Shown in pieces: positions 1 through 19,465 of a DNA stretch of 64,000 nucleotides (position 1 is the stretch's first letter; the number at the start of each line of letters is the position of its first letter). The notes beneath the pieces were generated by a model, which worked only from the letters and a program-made list of their open reading frames with translations, was not told the DNA's origin and made no database searches. The position numbers and the translations under genes were made by a program. The stretch covers positions 124,001 to 188,000 of the forward strand of contig JALIZF010001788.1 of the NCBI GenBank assembly GCA_029948255.1, in the 5' to 3' direction. This DNA comes from Telmatactis stephensoni. Taxonomy: Eukaryota > Cnidaria > Anthozoa > Actiniaria > Isophelliidae.

Positions 1-1
1 A

Positions 2-697
2 CCATTCGACCAGAAAAAAATCACAGACACAAGAAAATCTTACAACAACATGCTTGAAGCGTATTTAGCATTTGTTGTGATTTCAGCATTGATTTTTAGT
101 TTTCATTTCCTATTATGGGTTGTGACTTTAGCTTTTTCATACATAAACCCCGATTTTTTACAAGACCACTGGGAAATTCTGGTGAGGGGTAAATTGGGCT
201 TTACTCTGGCGGCCAACTTTATTCAAGATATTCCGTGTTCGGTCATAGCTACGCAACTGTACCTGTTAAGACGTGGTTCATCTGGGTTGATTTGTTGGCA
301 GTGTTCCTTAGAATTAACATGCCTTCACACTGCACAAGTGGAAGAAATGATGGCTCCAAGTACATCTAAGTTAACTGTACTTGTTTTAGGTATCTGCTTA
401 GCGACAATGTGGAAAGCAATATCAGGGTTCTTCCGTTGGAGCCGACTTGACGAATGTGAGATTTTCCTAATAAGAGCGTCCACATCACTTTTTGCTGGGT
501 TTCTGTACACCTGTGTTATCATAACGCCAATGTTTACTATTATGAAGTATCAGTACTATGCCTTACCTGGCATACAACCTGGACTGCTTGGTAGTATAGT
601 TGATAAAGTATTTATTGTAGGGGCTTTGTTCTGGATACTTGGAATATTAGGCGTGTGTTGTTGTCCGTTATTGAAGCTCATTAGACTCGCACAGTAA
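2..697 (+). CDS. Multi-pass membrane protein, C-terminal part (5' end outside window)
   Basis: The reading frame is open from base 2 to a TAA at 695-697. The first internal ATG is at 50, but the 16 codons before it are also open, so the true start may lie left of the window. From that ATG the product is 215 aa, with about four to five hydrophobic segments (roughly residues 5-30, 48-70, 108-128, 140-165 and 185-208), and a cluster CCCP near the end. I recognise no family motif. It could be the last exon of a larger receptor-like protein or a short intronless gene. The hydrophobic pattern and length make coding likely; the function is unknown. Confidence 0.55.
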   Translation, partial: PFDQKKITDTRKSYNNMLEAYLAFVVISALIFSFHFLLWVVTLAFSYINPDFLQDHWEILVRGKLGFTLAANFIQDIPCSVIATQLYLLRRGSSGLICWQCSLELTCLHTAQVEEMMAPSTSKLTVLVLGICLATMWKAISGFFRWSRLDECEIFLIRASTSLFAGFLYTCVIITPMFTIMKYQYYALPGIQPGLLGSIVDKVFIVGALFWILGILGVCCCPLLKLIRLAQ

Positions 698-2466
698 GCG
701 ATTTAAACTAATGAATTGTTTTTGCCGAATCGTGACAGGAATTTTGATTTGGGAACGTTGTATGTGTCATCAATGTAAAAACAAAATCAAACTAAACCAT
801 CACTGCATTTTTTGCTTCTTTGCATATATATTACACCACTTAATGTCCTGACTATGCAAAAGCAGATCACAAATGTAATGATATTATAAACTTGTAAATT
901 TACTTAAAAATCCTAGGATTGAATGTGAATTCTTTGTAAATATATGCAACGTATAACGTATGTATTATTACGCTACGCTTTTCGGCACATTTAAGTTACT
1001 GCTAAATTTTTGTATACATAAAATGTAACTACAATCATTGCCAGTATTGTTGGCACGATATTGTCGTGATGCGCGCGAAAAGTAGATGGTGATGAGATTG
1101 GCTCCCCCCGTGCCCCCTTTACAATGTTGCTGTGAAAATCCCGACACCTACGACTCGGCAATCAGTTCGAAATACCTTTTATCTAGCAGCAACATTGTAC
1201 AGGGGGGAGGGGGGTCCAATGGCACGGTCACAAAGTGTACAATTGTAGAAATATCCGTTGAATGCACATCGTGCCAACTAATTTTGGCAAGGATTGTAGA
1301 TCGAGATGAAGTCTATTAATATAGCAAAAGCAGATCATCAGATTTGTATCATGTGATTTATATTTATAATTAAAAGGAAGAATCTTAGCTAGCATTCCTT
1401 GAGTAATGCGGCTGCTAGCAAGCAATAGTCCGAGGAGGGGATTTCATTGTAAAAGGATCGGGTATGCTCGTCGGAAATTTTCAAAAATACCCCTAAAAGA
1501 TACTGGAAGTCTCTTAAGAAGGGCGTGACCGGACGATTTTTTAACCCCTAAGAGATACCAGCGATAACAAGCTAATGAACATTATTATTATGAAAAATTG
1601 GATGATCGACACGCTTTTGTTGGGCAAATTTCTTCCATTTGAGAACAAGATAATATAAGCGGGCTCTTTTGATACCCTGAGAAAGACCAGGAAATGCTAA
1701 AACTCTAAACGTCAATTTTAACACCCTAAAAGATACCAAATCGCTGATTCTTACCCCTAAGAGATACGACGAGCATACCCGATCCTTTTACAATGGAGTC
1801 GGGGGCAATAGTTCAGTTCGTGTTATTCAAGAAGGCAAAGTTCGCCTGAATATTCTTTCGATTCGTGTTTAGGCGAACTTAACATTACAAGGATAGCCTT
1901 ATGTAAGAAGTAGTTTGTTGGCAGATCGAGAAAATAGAAAGTGCATGCCAGACAGATCGTAAAGAAGTAAATCAAAAAGAATTAAAGCCCAACGCCGCGC
2001 CATGGCGTCGGCTGGCAGGATTTATCTATCATTTAGCTGTCCCCTAACAGTATAAATTTGAGAAAAACCTATAAACGGAGAAACGTTTTCATACCAAATG
2101 TAATAATATACATGAAAAATTTCTTGATTTTGGTTGGGTGTTAACAGTGCAGTTCACTGAGTGTAACAAAGTACGGCAGTGCTGCAATATGTTCATGGCT
2201 GAAGACGGTTGAAATTGAGTATTTGCAGAAAAAACCGTATAATACCAAAACTGGATAAAAATGTACGTAGGAAAAACAATCATTTATAGACTAAAGAGTA
2301 ATTATAATTACTAAGTAAAATGTCAAAATATCGAATAGTTCATAGTGAATGCGCTTTAAAGGTATCAAAAAACAGTTCAGAAAGATCAGAATCACAATGT
2401 AAGTCTATAAATGTATGAATTTAAGGTACTGAGACTATTCCAGGCGAGGGCGTCGAATAGATGCTG
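698..2466. other. Intergenic spacer between membrane-protein gene and chitinase 3' end
   Basis: No exon is recognisable here. It holds a small inverted repeat at about 1101-1215 (arms ACAATGTTGCTG at 1121 and its complement at 1187, each flanked by G/C-runs) and the TIR element at 1427-1805 listed separately. The two genes converge on this spacer, so both polyadenylation sites should lie in it, but I see no clear AATAAA in the expected places. Confidence 0.5.
1427..1805. mobile_element. TIR element with internal CCCTAAAAGRTACC repeats, copy 1
   Basis: The ends are inverted repeats: CATTGTAAAAGGATCGGG followed by TATGCTCGTCGG near 1445-1475, and its complement near 1768-1797. The motif CCCTAAAAGATAC or CCCTAAGAGATAC recurs inside in direct orientation at about 1490, 1547, 1723 and 1754. 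The same structure occurs at 37335-37760 and, reversed, at 45715-45957. No coding capacity is visible, so it is non-autonomous. The superfamily is not identified. Confidence 0.7.
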
Positions 2467-10590
<8,124 letters not shown>

Positions 10591-10767
10591 CTTGTAAACT
10601 CTTCTCAAACTAGGGGATCTTATTGCTATGCTGCAGCCAGACTGTAGTTATTTTTCTTTGTAAAATCAGTTTATCGCGGACTGATTTCAGTTCAGAACAA
10701 CCACAGATCGAGCTCTCAGTTCGCTGGAAAGACCTGCACCACTATGGTGGTCTTTTTGAGGTGCGGT

Positions 10768-10775
10768 TTTTTATA
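10768..10775 (-). promoter_or_regulatory. Candidate TATA box of the chitinase gene
   Basis: On the minus strand the sequence reads TATAAAAA, about 180 bases upstream of the chitinase ATG at 10590. A start site 25-30 bases downstream (near 10740) would give a 5' leader of about 150 nt. The assignment rests on position and match only. Confidence 0.45.
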
Positions 10776-11447
10776 AGGTTTGCAACCACGTGACCAATGA
10801 TTGACAGATGTGCATTCCCTTCCGTTTGTGTAATGGTTAGTATTTGTTGTTCTTAACAAGACTATCAAAAGATACCGCTTTGCTTGCAATTTGCATGAAA
10901 AGCCTCGTAAAATATAGTGGTGTATGTGGAAACCATTTCATCGGCACCAATTAGTTTATAATAATCTTATGGCAAGAAACGAAAAGTATTGATCTTTATC
11001 AATTCATCAATCAAATGATCGACAACTACACCCAAATTGTATTCCCTTGAGACAAAACAATTCATTCAAGTTAATAACTCGCCAATTCGTCTACAGTATC
11101 GAGTATAGAGATACTTCGTATATAGGCCTCTAGTCAACGAGGCAGAATTAAACCCATAGATGATGACGTCATCAACAAATCGAGCTGAAACACGTAGAGC
11201 CAATTTCTCTATCACAAAATCTTTTGTATGCAAAGAATTTTTTTATCAGTTATAGATTTCCTCCGTTGTTTTTAAGAACGAGTTTGTACAAGAAGAGTTT
11301 GTTTTCATAAAATCTGATTCTGTCGTACGATAAAAACAAACAACATGATAGAGTTGTTATGTAGGTTGTATTGATATATCGATATTGAACCACCGGTATC
11401 CCATCACTGGCCATTATCATAAACACGGAACATTTCCTCAGAATCTT

Positions 11448-11721
11448 CACTGCAAAAATGCGCGAGTAAATTTACTCAAAAACTTGAGTAAATCGGTGCA
11501 TCCACAGTAACTCACTTATCTGAGTAACTCACTTATTTGAGTAACTGAGTACCCTTTACTCAAATAACTGAGTAACTGCGTACCCTTTACTCAAATAACT
11601 GAGTAACTGCGTACCCTTTACTCAAATAACTGAGTAAATTTACTCGGATAAGTGAGTGAACGCTGTGGACGCATCGATGAACTCAAGTTTTTGAGTAAAT
11701 TTACTCCCGCATTTTGCAGTG
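11448..11721. mobile_element. Palindromic TIR element with internal 31 bp tandem repeats
   Basis: The ends are CACTGCAAAAATGCG and CGCATTTTGCAGTG. The interior is built from GAGTAA/TTACTC blocks, with a 31 bp unit starting TACCCTTTACTCAAATAACT at 11550, 11581 and 11612. The arms (GTAAATTTACTCAAAAACTT and complement) make the whole element foldback-like. Confidence 0.75.
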
Positions 11722-12210
11722 TTTGAACAACGCCAAACGTTTGTTCAAAACAACGACTGACTTGCAAGAGGCTGAAGAAAAAGAAGAAGAACTTTATTTG
11801 CACTCTTTGATGAAAATTTATACAAAAATATATGTACAGAACATATATTATCTACATGTTAAGATAAAAATATAGTTGCTGAGCACAGCTACTTTTAATA
11901 GCTAAAAAAGCTAGAGAGGCAAAGTAGCTATGGACAGATCGTTGTTCTATTGTGTAGCATAGTTAATGGAGTGAAACCCCTCCACTAACTATAATTGTAG
12001 GCTGGGTTGCATTTACATGACAAAAACGTCAAATAAATGAGGAAATTCAGGTTGCAGGAAATTCCAAGTATCTACTGAAAACTCTTTGATACCTAAGTTT
12101 ACCAACAACTGTCCCTGGACATGACAAGTTTCGTTACTTTAGTTCTTTACAGCAACCTCCATTCACGCGCAATTGGAATGATGATGACTGTGCATATTTT
12201 GAGGTGACTA

Positions 12211-12517
12211 CAAGAGACCATAATTATACTAAGAGAGCCGGAAACTTAGTATTGATGTCTGTGCGATGTTCGTGGCGCCCGCTAAGGCTATTTTTAGTAA
12301 TTTCGCTATCGCGCGCGCAAGGACTCTTAAACAATAGAATTCAAAATCCGAAAGCAAACGAGTCCCGTCCGCAGTGCAAGTCAAAAATCAAATTCTGTTG
12401 GTTAAGGGGGCCTTGTGCGCGCGATGGGAAAGTTACTAAAAATAGCCCTGGTCGGTGCCACGAACATCGCACAGACATCAATACTGAGTTTCGCTCTCTT
12501 AGTATTATGGTCTCTTG
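12211..12517. mobile_element. MITE, CAAGAGACCATAAT family, copy 1
   Basis: Inverted arms of roughly 110 bp. The left arm starts CAAGAGACCATAATTATACT and includes GATGTCTGTGCGATGTTCGT; the right arm mirrors this and ends ATTATGGTCTCTTG. Further copies are at 21882-22176 and, 5'-truncated, at 50061-50268. It is non-coding. Confidence 0.85.
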
Positions 12518-12539
12518 GGTGATATCAATACAGCATGAG

Positions 12540-12760
12540 TTCAAGTTCAATTCAATTTATTTACACCATTCATTAACATAATACAATAGACATTTTTTTA
12601 CAATATGTTTTGGTGCTAGGGTGCCGAAATAGTTTTAACTAATCAGAGTCAAGCCCCCTAGTTCATTAAGACAGATTTACAAAATTTTAATTGGGTCGGT
12701 TTTATTCTATTTACAATAATCAATTATTTTTATAAATAAAATTAAAAAAAGAGATAGTAC
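12540..12760 (-). mobile_element. Probable non-LTR retrotransposon 3' UTR fragment
   Basis: Read on the minus strand it ends in GTGTAAATAAATTGAATTG. Its upstream part has a motif like that in the 3' UTR of the 27718-28334 element (a CTAGGGGGC-like block followed by AAAC-rich sequence). No protein-coding part is preserved, so this is tentative. Confidence 0.3.
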
Positions 12761-15414
12761 CTGTAGATAGGCAACAATTGTAAATCCTATATCACGCACT
12801 ATGTGATAATCATTAATCTTTATCAAATCACAAAAAGTAGGTGTATAGATACTCCATAAGTTTCCATTTGAGGAGTCTTTAAAAATATGCGTTTGTAGTA
12901 CTTTTGTCAGTCCCCAGGCATGCAGTGATGTTGGATGAGTGCACTATTATTTGTTTTGCTGTCTGTTGACGCCAGTATTAAGAATATTGCGGTATATTAA
13001 GAATATTGTATGTTTTGCTCTTAACAATCGCTGATATAGAGCAGAGAGAAAAACAATAGGTTTTGCTAAGGTTCAGTAATTACTATAATTAATCTCTTGT
13101 GACGTCGTACATGAGTGGATTCTAGAAGCCTAGTGCTCAACTACTTACTGAGATCGTGAAGCATCATTATGAGTTGTATGAGATATAGCACGTTGTCCAA
13201 GATAACTAATTGAAGCGGGACTCTGCTGATCAAAATCGTTGAAAATTTGATGTCGCGCAACAAAAAATTTGCTCCCTGATCATGCCTTCCTGATATTAAT
13301 TAAACTGGTTAAATGTGAGGGAGCAAGCTTCTGGGAACAAATTATTACATGCAACAAGCTCCGCAGCATGCTCCCTCGTGTGTACTGGTTGTGCACAATG
13401 ACCCAGGAGCCCCTCGATCGTGTGTACTGGCCTTTAGACCTTTGAGCAACTTATTCAATTGAAGTACGCAGCCGAGTCTGTCCCTTGCTTTTCGAGTGTC
13501 ACTCTACATCTTCCAGATAGTTTCTATTACAGTACCGAGAGACATAAGCAATCGTTTTATATCTCGATCGTATGTTTTTTTGTTGTAAATAACACGGTTA
13601 GGTTAAGTATCAATAAAATATCTATTTTGTCAAAAATCCACAGTTTGATGACTAAATCAGCGAAAGTCCTTTTGCGTAAGAATAGTTTTCAAAGGTGTAA
13701 GGAAGGAATGATTCAAGGGTGTAAGGAAGGAACGATTCAGTATCCCTAGGCCGTGTGATCATGAAGGGCCTATGTCAATATGAACTCTGTATAATGGAAC
13801 AATATTGTCTTGCAAACATGTCGATTATTTATTACTCAAAATTTTGCAGCACACAAGGATGCCTCGAGAACTTGCAAAATACATGAAAAGGGTTGGTAGT
13901 TGTTTCAATGCAGTTGCAGTTGCAGTTTGAAAGTGATTCAAAGTATCTGCTAAAATGTTTTCATATTTTTCGTGTTAATGCTTATACTCATTAATTGTTA
14001 ATGGAAGCTTAATATCAATGTATAAATTGGTTACACGAGTCTCAACGAGTCAATATATTTCTGCAGTAAACAACAGCATTCCCTCTCTTTTAATAACACT
14101 AAACATTTCAAGCTTAAACAAACATCTCGAATCCACCCAAACCGTTTTCTACTACTACGTATAGTCTTCACTCCTTTCGTCATGCTGTTGCCAAGACATG
14201 GAGTTCATGATCACTATCAGATGCGTGTAGAAATCAGGAAACAAAATTTAACAATGTCATCAATATGAACTTTGATAAATTTATGATTATTTGTAACTAA
14301 TAAGAAAATTCATCTTAATGTTTTGTTGATTTTGCATTTGATTGATTTATTTTCTTGAAGACATTAGCTGACATATAGAGTATAAATTTAAAAGAGTATC
14401 AATAAAGTTCCTGCATTGATGTATGACAAACAAATTACTTGATATTCTGTCCAAACTATCAACTATATTTATTATCATAATATTTCAAGTAAATATTCCA
14501 TGTAAGCATGCAGACGATTTTTTCACATCTTTTTGAAAGTTTCCGGATCAGGAGTTTCTCAAGATGTGTTTACAAAATACTTTTAAGAAGATAGTTTTGT
14601 CTCGAAAAGTTACTTTTACCTACATTCGTCAAAACTACTGCAGTTGTGTGTTTAAAGTTGTAAGTTGTCTGGTTTGCTTGTTGATTTTGAGAGTTGAACT
14701 GAGTTTTACGTCTCTTTTGCTGAAGATGTACTCATGCAGAGTCAAATGATAGTGGACCAGTCGACTTATATCACAAATATTTGAAGATAATATGATAGAC
14801 AATATGTTACAGTGTTATTTTTGTAGACTACAAGAATCTAGCTTTTAATAAAGATAAGTGAAATGATAAACAAAAGATGAAAATGCGCACCTCTATCAAC
14901 ATGTATCAACTTGACCTGAATTCGTATTTCTCAAAATTGCGCAAAAGCAAAAAGCTAAATGCTTGGAAATATTTACTTTTTTGGTACGTAAAAGTTCAAG
15001 CGCATTTTATTCGAAAACGCTTCCATAGAAATCTTTTAAACATATATGGAGAACTTGATCTGGATTCTATGAATTGGCCGCGACGCATTTTGCGATCAAA
15101 CAGCTGAGGTGCGCCTCAAACAAAACTCAGTGGAGCCACCCTAACACATCGAAATATTTTTTTACATATTCTGTAGGATTGAGAAATCGGTTTATTGAAT
15201 ATAAAGGAAAAAAATACAACAATATTAAAACATAATTTAAATTAATATGCAAAACAGTAATAAGCAGCACTCACTATAATGTGAAAAACGGGATTTACAA
15301 AACCTCTCGAAATCTAAATATAAAATGAATCTCCATCACAAGAACTCACCAGTTCAATACTTTTAACGATATCATGGCTTAAAGTCTCAACATCTTCAAC
15401 CAAATTTGTTTTGA

Positions 15415-15417
<3 letters not shown>

Positions 15418-15474
<57 letters not shown>
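15418..15474. repeat. AAT microsatellite
   Basis: About 18 pure AAT/ATA units. Confidence 0.95.
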
Positions 15475-15478
<4 letters not shown>

Positions 15479-15703
15479 CTTTACAACTTCACCAAATTTG
15501 TTTTCAGTCGGTACACTTTTCGTTTTTGCTCTTTACAAAGATATATATACATTGAATTTACTTTTTATTTTTATTTGCTTTTTACTTTTTATTTTTATTT
15601 ATTTTTTACTTTTTGGTCACTACCCATAGAGTGACACCTTTTACTTTTTGGTCACCACCCGTACAGTGACACCAACCATGCACGAAGTGCCATACATTTC
15701 TTA

Positions 15704-15949
15704 GGGGGTGTTTACATGGCATTAGGATCATCCTAGCACTAGGATCCATATGATCCTAGCAGGCGAATCATCCTACCTGCTATACATTTACTGCATTCTG
15801 TTTAGTAGGATGAATTGAACTCAAAACGTAGGATGATCCTAGTACCCGAAGTGAAGACACAAATTTCCATGTAAACAGAATGCAGTAAATGTATAGCAGG
15901 TAGGAAGATTCGCCTGCTAGGATGATCCTAGTGTCATGTAAACACCCCC
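15704..15949. mobile_element. PIF/Harbinger-like MITE, copy 1
   Basis: TIR GGGGGTGTTTACATGGCA and complement, bounded by TTA on both sides (15701-15703 and 15950-15952). The 3 bp TTA duplication fits PIF/Harbinger. The arms share CCTACCTGCTATACATTTAC and GATCCTAGCAGGCGAATCAT. Copies 2 and 3 are at 20957-21142 and 27113-27329. Confidence 0.85.
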
Positions 15950-16897
15950 TTACTAGCTAAAGAATGAGCACTCCCGTAAAAATGATATCTTCGCAACAAA
16001 AACTCACTTCAATTCAAAGTGTTGCAGAGTTACATAGTTTTATGTGCTTTTTTGAGTGAATGACACTTGAATTCACTCAGGATCCTGGAAATTTTTCGAT
16101 GACGTAAGTGAAAGTCAAAAATAGGCGCGCAAAAGACGAATTCGAAAAAAGAAAACTGCTAGTATATATGCCGAGACATTAGAAACTAAAGTAACTTACC
16201 GTAATCATTTGTGCTATACCAAAAACCAAAAGAACTGGCATAGTTGAACGACTTTTTCTGTATCCGGCCCTCATAGAAGTCATAGAATCATGGGAATGTT
16301 TTTGGACGGAGTCCGAGTCCAAACACTACCACAGGTAGCCCAAGCTGTCGGGTGCATTTGTATATGAAATGGGATTTCACGAATGATCCGCTGAAAAATG
16401 AATTTTGAACAAAGGAACAATTTGAACTCGTAATGCTGTTGCAGTGAAATGACGCCACAGTGCAAATGGTCTATTCAGCACTTGTGCTGCAAGGAAAAGT
16501 GATGAGCTACCACAAACTATTTAATTCATTCATTTATTCATTCATTCATTCATTTTTATTTAACTCTACAAAAATGGCCAGAAAGAGACACTGTCAAAAG
16601 CACCGACGTGCATCACGTTATCATAAAATCAACCACACTGATAAATTAAACTCACATTGATTGATCGATGAATTGGTTTAATTGATTGATTGATTGATTG
16701 ATATTTGACTGATTGATGGTGTGATTGATTGAACTGTGCAAGAAACAACATCACATCACACGGTGCGACTACAACAACTGATGTCACCTAAACAAATTAT
16801 GCAGTCACGATCAAGTATATCTGTCCAAAGTTAGATACAAGATAAAGTGTTCCTTTAATTTGTACACAAGTTGCCAGGATGACTGGCAATTACAGCG

Positions 16898-18420
16898 TTA
16901 TAAAACGAAAACTACGGCTTCCCTCTGTTGGTTATGCAGACTCCCACGTCCCTTCCTGTTTAGTGCCCTGATGGTTGGTTGAAGCAATAGCATTGCACTG
17001 CTCGCTTTCACAGAAGACAGCTTCATCTTTCTAATTTCACCAAAATGATCATCTACTGGTGACAAATGCCACGCAATATAATCTCCCATTTTGTTAATGT
17101 GGCCAAATGCTTTCAAGTATTCACCAAAGCATTTTTGAGCAAAGCACTGAAACCACGAAATCAGGATAAGAGAGTAACAAATCTTGTGATACTTCTTGGA
17201 AAGACTCTTCCACTGGATCGAAGACGAGTGCTTTAAGATGAAACTGATCAAGAATATACATTTTATCTCTCATGGTAAATCCATACAATCTAGAGTGGTG
17301 CAACGATATCCACTCGTAAGATGATGAGGTTGCTACTGGGGTCCATGTATTGGTATACAAGTCGTATTTCTCATTGTATTGTTTACCAAATACATAAAGA
17401 TATCTGTTTTTGTAAGAAAGTACAGTGGCATGAGTTTCATAATGGTAATGATTCATTGGTGCCATTTCTCTCCACGCATCTTTCACGGTATCGTAACGAT
17501 ACACAGTATTTCTATATTGATTTATTCGACTCAGTTCATTACCCTGATCAGTTTGACCGCCAAGAAAATATATGTAAATTCCACAAGTTACAGTAAGCTG
17601 TCCCCGAGCCTCAAGAACCTTGATATGTGGAGCAGCACAGTGGGTGACAGTTTGAGAGAAAATGTCAAGGCAAATGTTGACTGGATTAAAATTTGGCTCT
17701 CCCTGATTTTGCATCATTCCTAACGCAAAGACCTTGTCATGAAATGGTATGCTATCATACATAAAAACACAAGTCTTTTGCTTCAAAACCACAGTCGTGT
17801 GATCTCGAGTTGGATGGTTAGTATTTGAGGCGAATGGTACCCAGAAATGACCCAGACGTTCATAGTTATTTAGAAAGCCAAATGAAAATGAAGAAAGCCT
17901 GAAGACAATGGTGTTGAATAGGTTCTCCTCGTGAATTAACTGGTCTAGATCCTAAACGGCGACCGAGAAACATTTGTAACACCTTGTATTTACGTAGATC
18001 AGGAATGACCTTGTGCAACTCGTAGTTCTTGATCACTTGCCACAACACATCTCTTCCTATTACTATTTATATGTAGTCTTTCAAGCAGTCGTTTAAAAGC
18101 ATTTTCTCTTTGGTGTTCTGAATGTTTATACCATCGAGCTAAGCCATCCAACATGGCTGCCTCTGATGCTACCATCTCCTCGTTGTTCACAAGCCACTTG
18201 CATTTCTTTCTCATCCAGATCCAAGAACTGTTGAGTATGTGAGATGTCCATGAAATTGTCACAAATAAAGGAATATACGATGAACTCGATTCTTTTACAA
18301 TGTACATAGGGTACAAGCCTATAAATAGACCAGACATTGGAAGGAGAGAGATAATTACCGACTGTTAGAAGGCAAAGATCTTGAAGGGACACCACATCAA
18401 CGCTGTTATCCATGATTCTC
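16898..18420 (-). pseudogene. BTB/kelch-like pseudogene, N-terminally truncated, intronless
   Basis: From 18420 downward the frame gives a BACK-domain segment (LSPSNVWSIYR, YSFICDNFMDISHTQQFLDL), then continues in other frames. A shift near 18220 leads into NNEEMVASEAAM and HSEHQRENAFKRLLERL, another near 18055 into DLRKYKVLQMFLG, then the kelch part at 17792-17121 (IYFLGGQTDQGN, YRYDTVKDAWREMAPMNHY, YDLYTNTWTPVA), and a further shift near 17140 leads into KAFGHINKMGDYIAWHL and a stop at 16898. At least three frameshifts and loss of the BTB half indicate a dead copy. Absence of introns fits a retrocopy, but many kelch genes are naturally intronless. Functional relatives are Cullin-3 substrate adaptors. 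Confidence 0.85.
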
Positions 18421-18678
18421 ACTTGCTAGACTTTTTGCCCAGAATTATTGTAACAATTACTTGCTGTTCTAGGTGAAGTTGATTTCTTCGTTCCCAAACA
18501 CTGTTCACTTCAACACGTAATAGTGTGACGCGTGACGTATGATTGATTAACGCGTAAGTCATGCAAATGAAGGAGGATGACCTTTTGATACTTATAACGT
18601 ACCAACTAAAAAACGGACCGATGGACTCCGTAAGGATGAGAATGGAGAAGCGATTCGGGTGTTCGACAACCCAACGAA

Positions 18679-18829
18679 TACCCTGGGTTCCAGGGGTTAA
18701 TCGTCTCCTTCCCACGTTTATTTACTTGATAGGAGAGTCACTTTCGCTTCTCGCGCCTTCGGCGCTCGCCTACAAGAGAAAAACTCTCTAAAGAAAGCAA
18801 ATAATAAACCCCTGGTGGAGCCCAGGGTA
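18679..18829. mobile_element. Hairpin MITE, TACCCTGGGTT ends
   Basis: Ends TACCCTGGGTTCCAGGGGTT and AACCCCTGGTGGAGCCCAGG-GTA. The flanks CCCAACGAA (18670-18678) and CCCAGCGAA (18830-18838) are a 9 bp duplication with one mismatch. It is 151 bp and lies between the two kelch pseudogene fragments. Confidence 0.8.
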
Positions 18830-19163
18830 CCCAGCGAACCGAATCAAAGTAAATTATTATTAGTTTCCCCGAAATGGCTAAAACATCGTAGTCTACGTTG
18901 CAGGACACAATTAAGGGGAAATTTATTGTCCTTCATAAGTTTGGTCGTTTCTCCTCTAACCGTTTGTTGCTATCTTGCTGCTGCCAACACATCGCTCGTT
19001 GATCCAACAGATCGATTCTCAGCCAATCAGCTAGCAGATTTCATGCTCTCCCCCCTTCCATCTGACCTTTTGTTCTTTGGGTTTCCTTTTTTTTGGGGGG
19101 GGGGGGGGAGGTTGATTTAAACATTGTGCTGGATCAACAGTGTCTTCACAACGAGAAACTCAT

Positions 19164-19242
19164 GATCAGTCTCCTTTGCAGCCGTTTTTGTTGTTTAAGC
19201 CTTGCGTGACGACACAAAAAAAACGGCTGCAAAGGAGACGAA
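19164..19242. mobile_element. Micro-hairpin element, GTCTCC family, copy with exact TSD
   Basis: Arms CAGTCTCCTTTGCAGCCG and CGGCTGCAAAGGAGACG. The flanking GAAACTCAT at 19155-19163 and 19243-19251 is an exact 9 bp target duplication. Confidence 0.85.
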
Positions 19243-19284
19243 GAAACTCATACATAACATCAGTAATGTGGTCTTTTCTATAAA

Positions 19285-19465
19285 CAGCTGGTAATTATCT
19301 CTCTCCTTCCAATGTCTTTTCCATTTATAGGCACACTGTAAAAGAAACCAACACATCGTCTACTCCTTCATTTGTGACAATTTCATGGACATTTCACATA
19401 CTCAACATAGAGTTCTTGGATCTAGATGAGAAGGAAATGCTGTCTTTCATTTCTTCCTCCGCCCA
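19285..19465 (+). pseudogene. Second kelch-family BACK-domain fragment, inverted relative to the first
   Basis: The plus strand here matches the minus strand of 18375-18210 closely: both begin GGTAATTATCTCTCTCCTTC, and both contain TTTGTGACAATTTCATGGAC and TTCTTGGATCTRGATGAGAA. This copy keeps the LDEKEMLSFISS stretch that is lost at the frameshift in the larger pseudogene, but it ends after about 180 bp. Confidence 0.8.

Larger units (their letters stand above)
10619..16897. other. Intergenic region between chitinase promoter and kelch pseudogene
   Basis: I found no convincing exon in 6.3 kb. It contains the 11448-11721 palindromic element, a short hairpin at 11959-11993 (ATAGTTAATGGAG and its complement), the MITE at 12211-12517, a likely non-LTR 3' tail at 12540-12760, an AAT microsatellite, the Harbinger-like MITE at 15704-15949 and short TTCA and TTGA runs near 16530 and 16680. 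Open frames at 13459-13749 and 14877-15107 have no recognisable domain and no flanking splice context. Confidence 0.5.

Noticed and set aside
12204..12581. Overlapping frames on both strands, also at 21918-22202
   Set aside because: Both fall in copies of the same inverted-repeat MITE; the similarity between them is at DNA level.
14877..15107. 76 aa plus-strand frame MKMRTSINMYQL
   Set aside because: No recognisable domain and no splice or promoter context; not distinguishable from chance.
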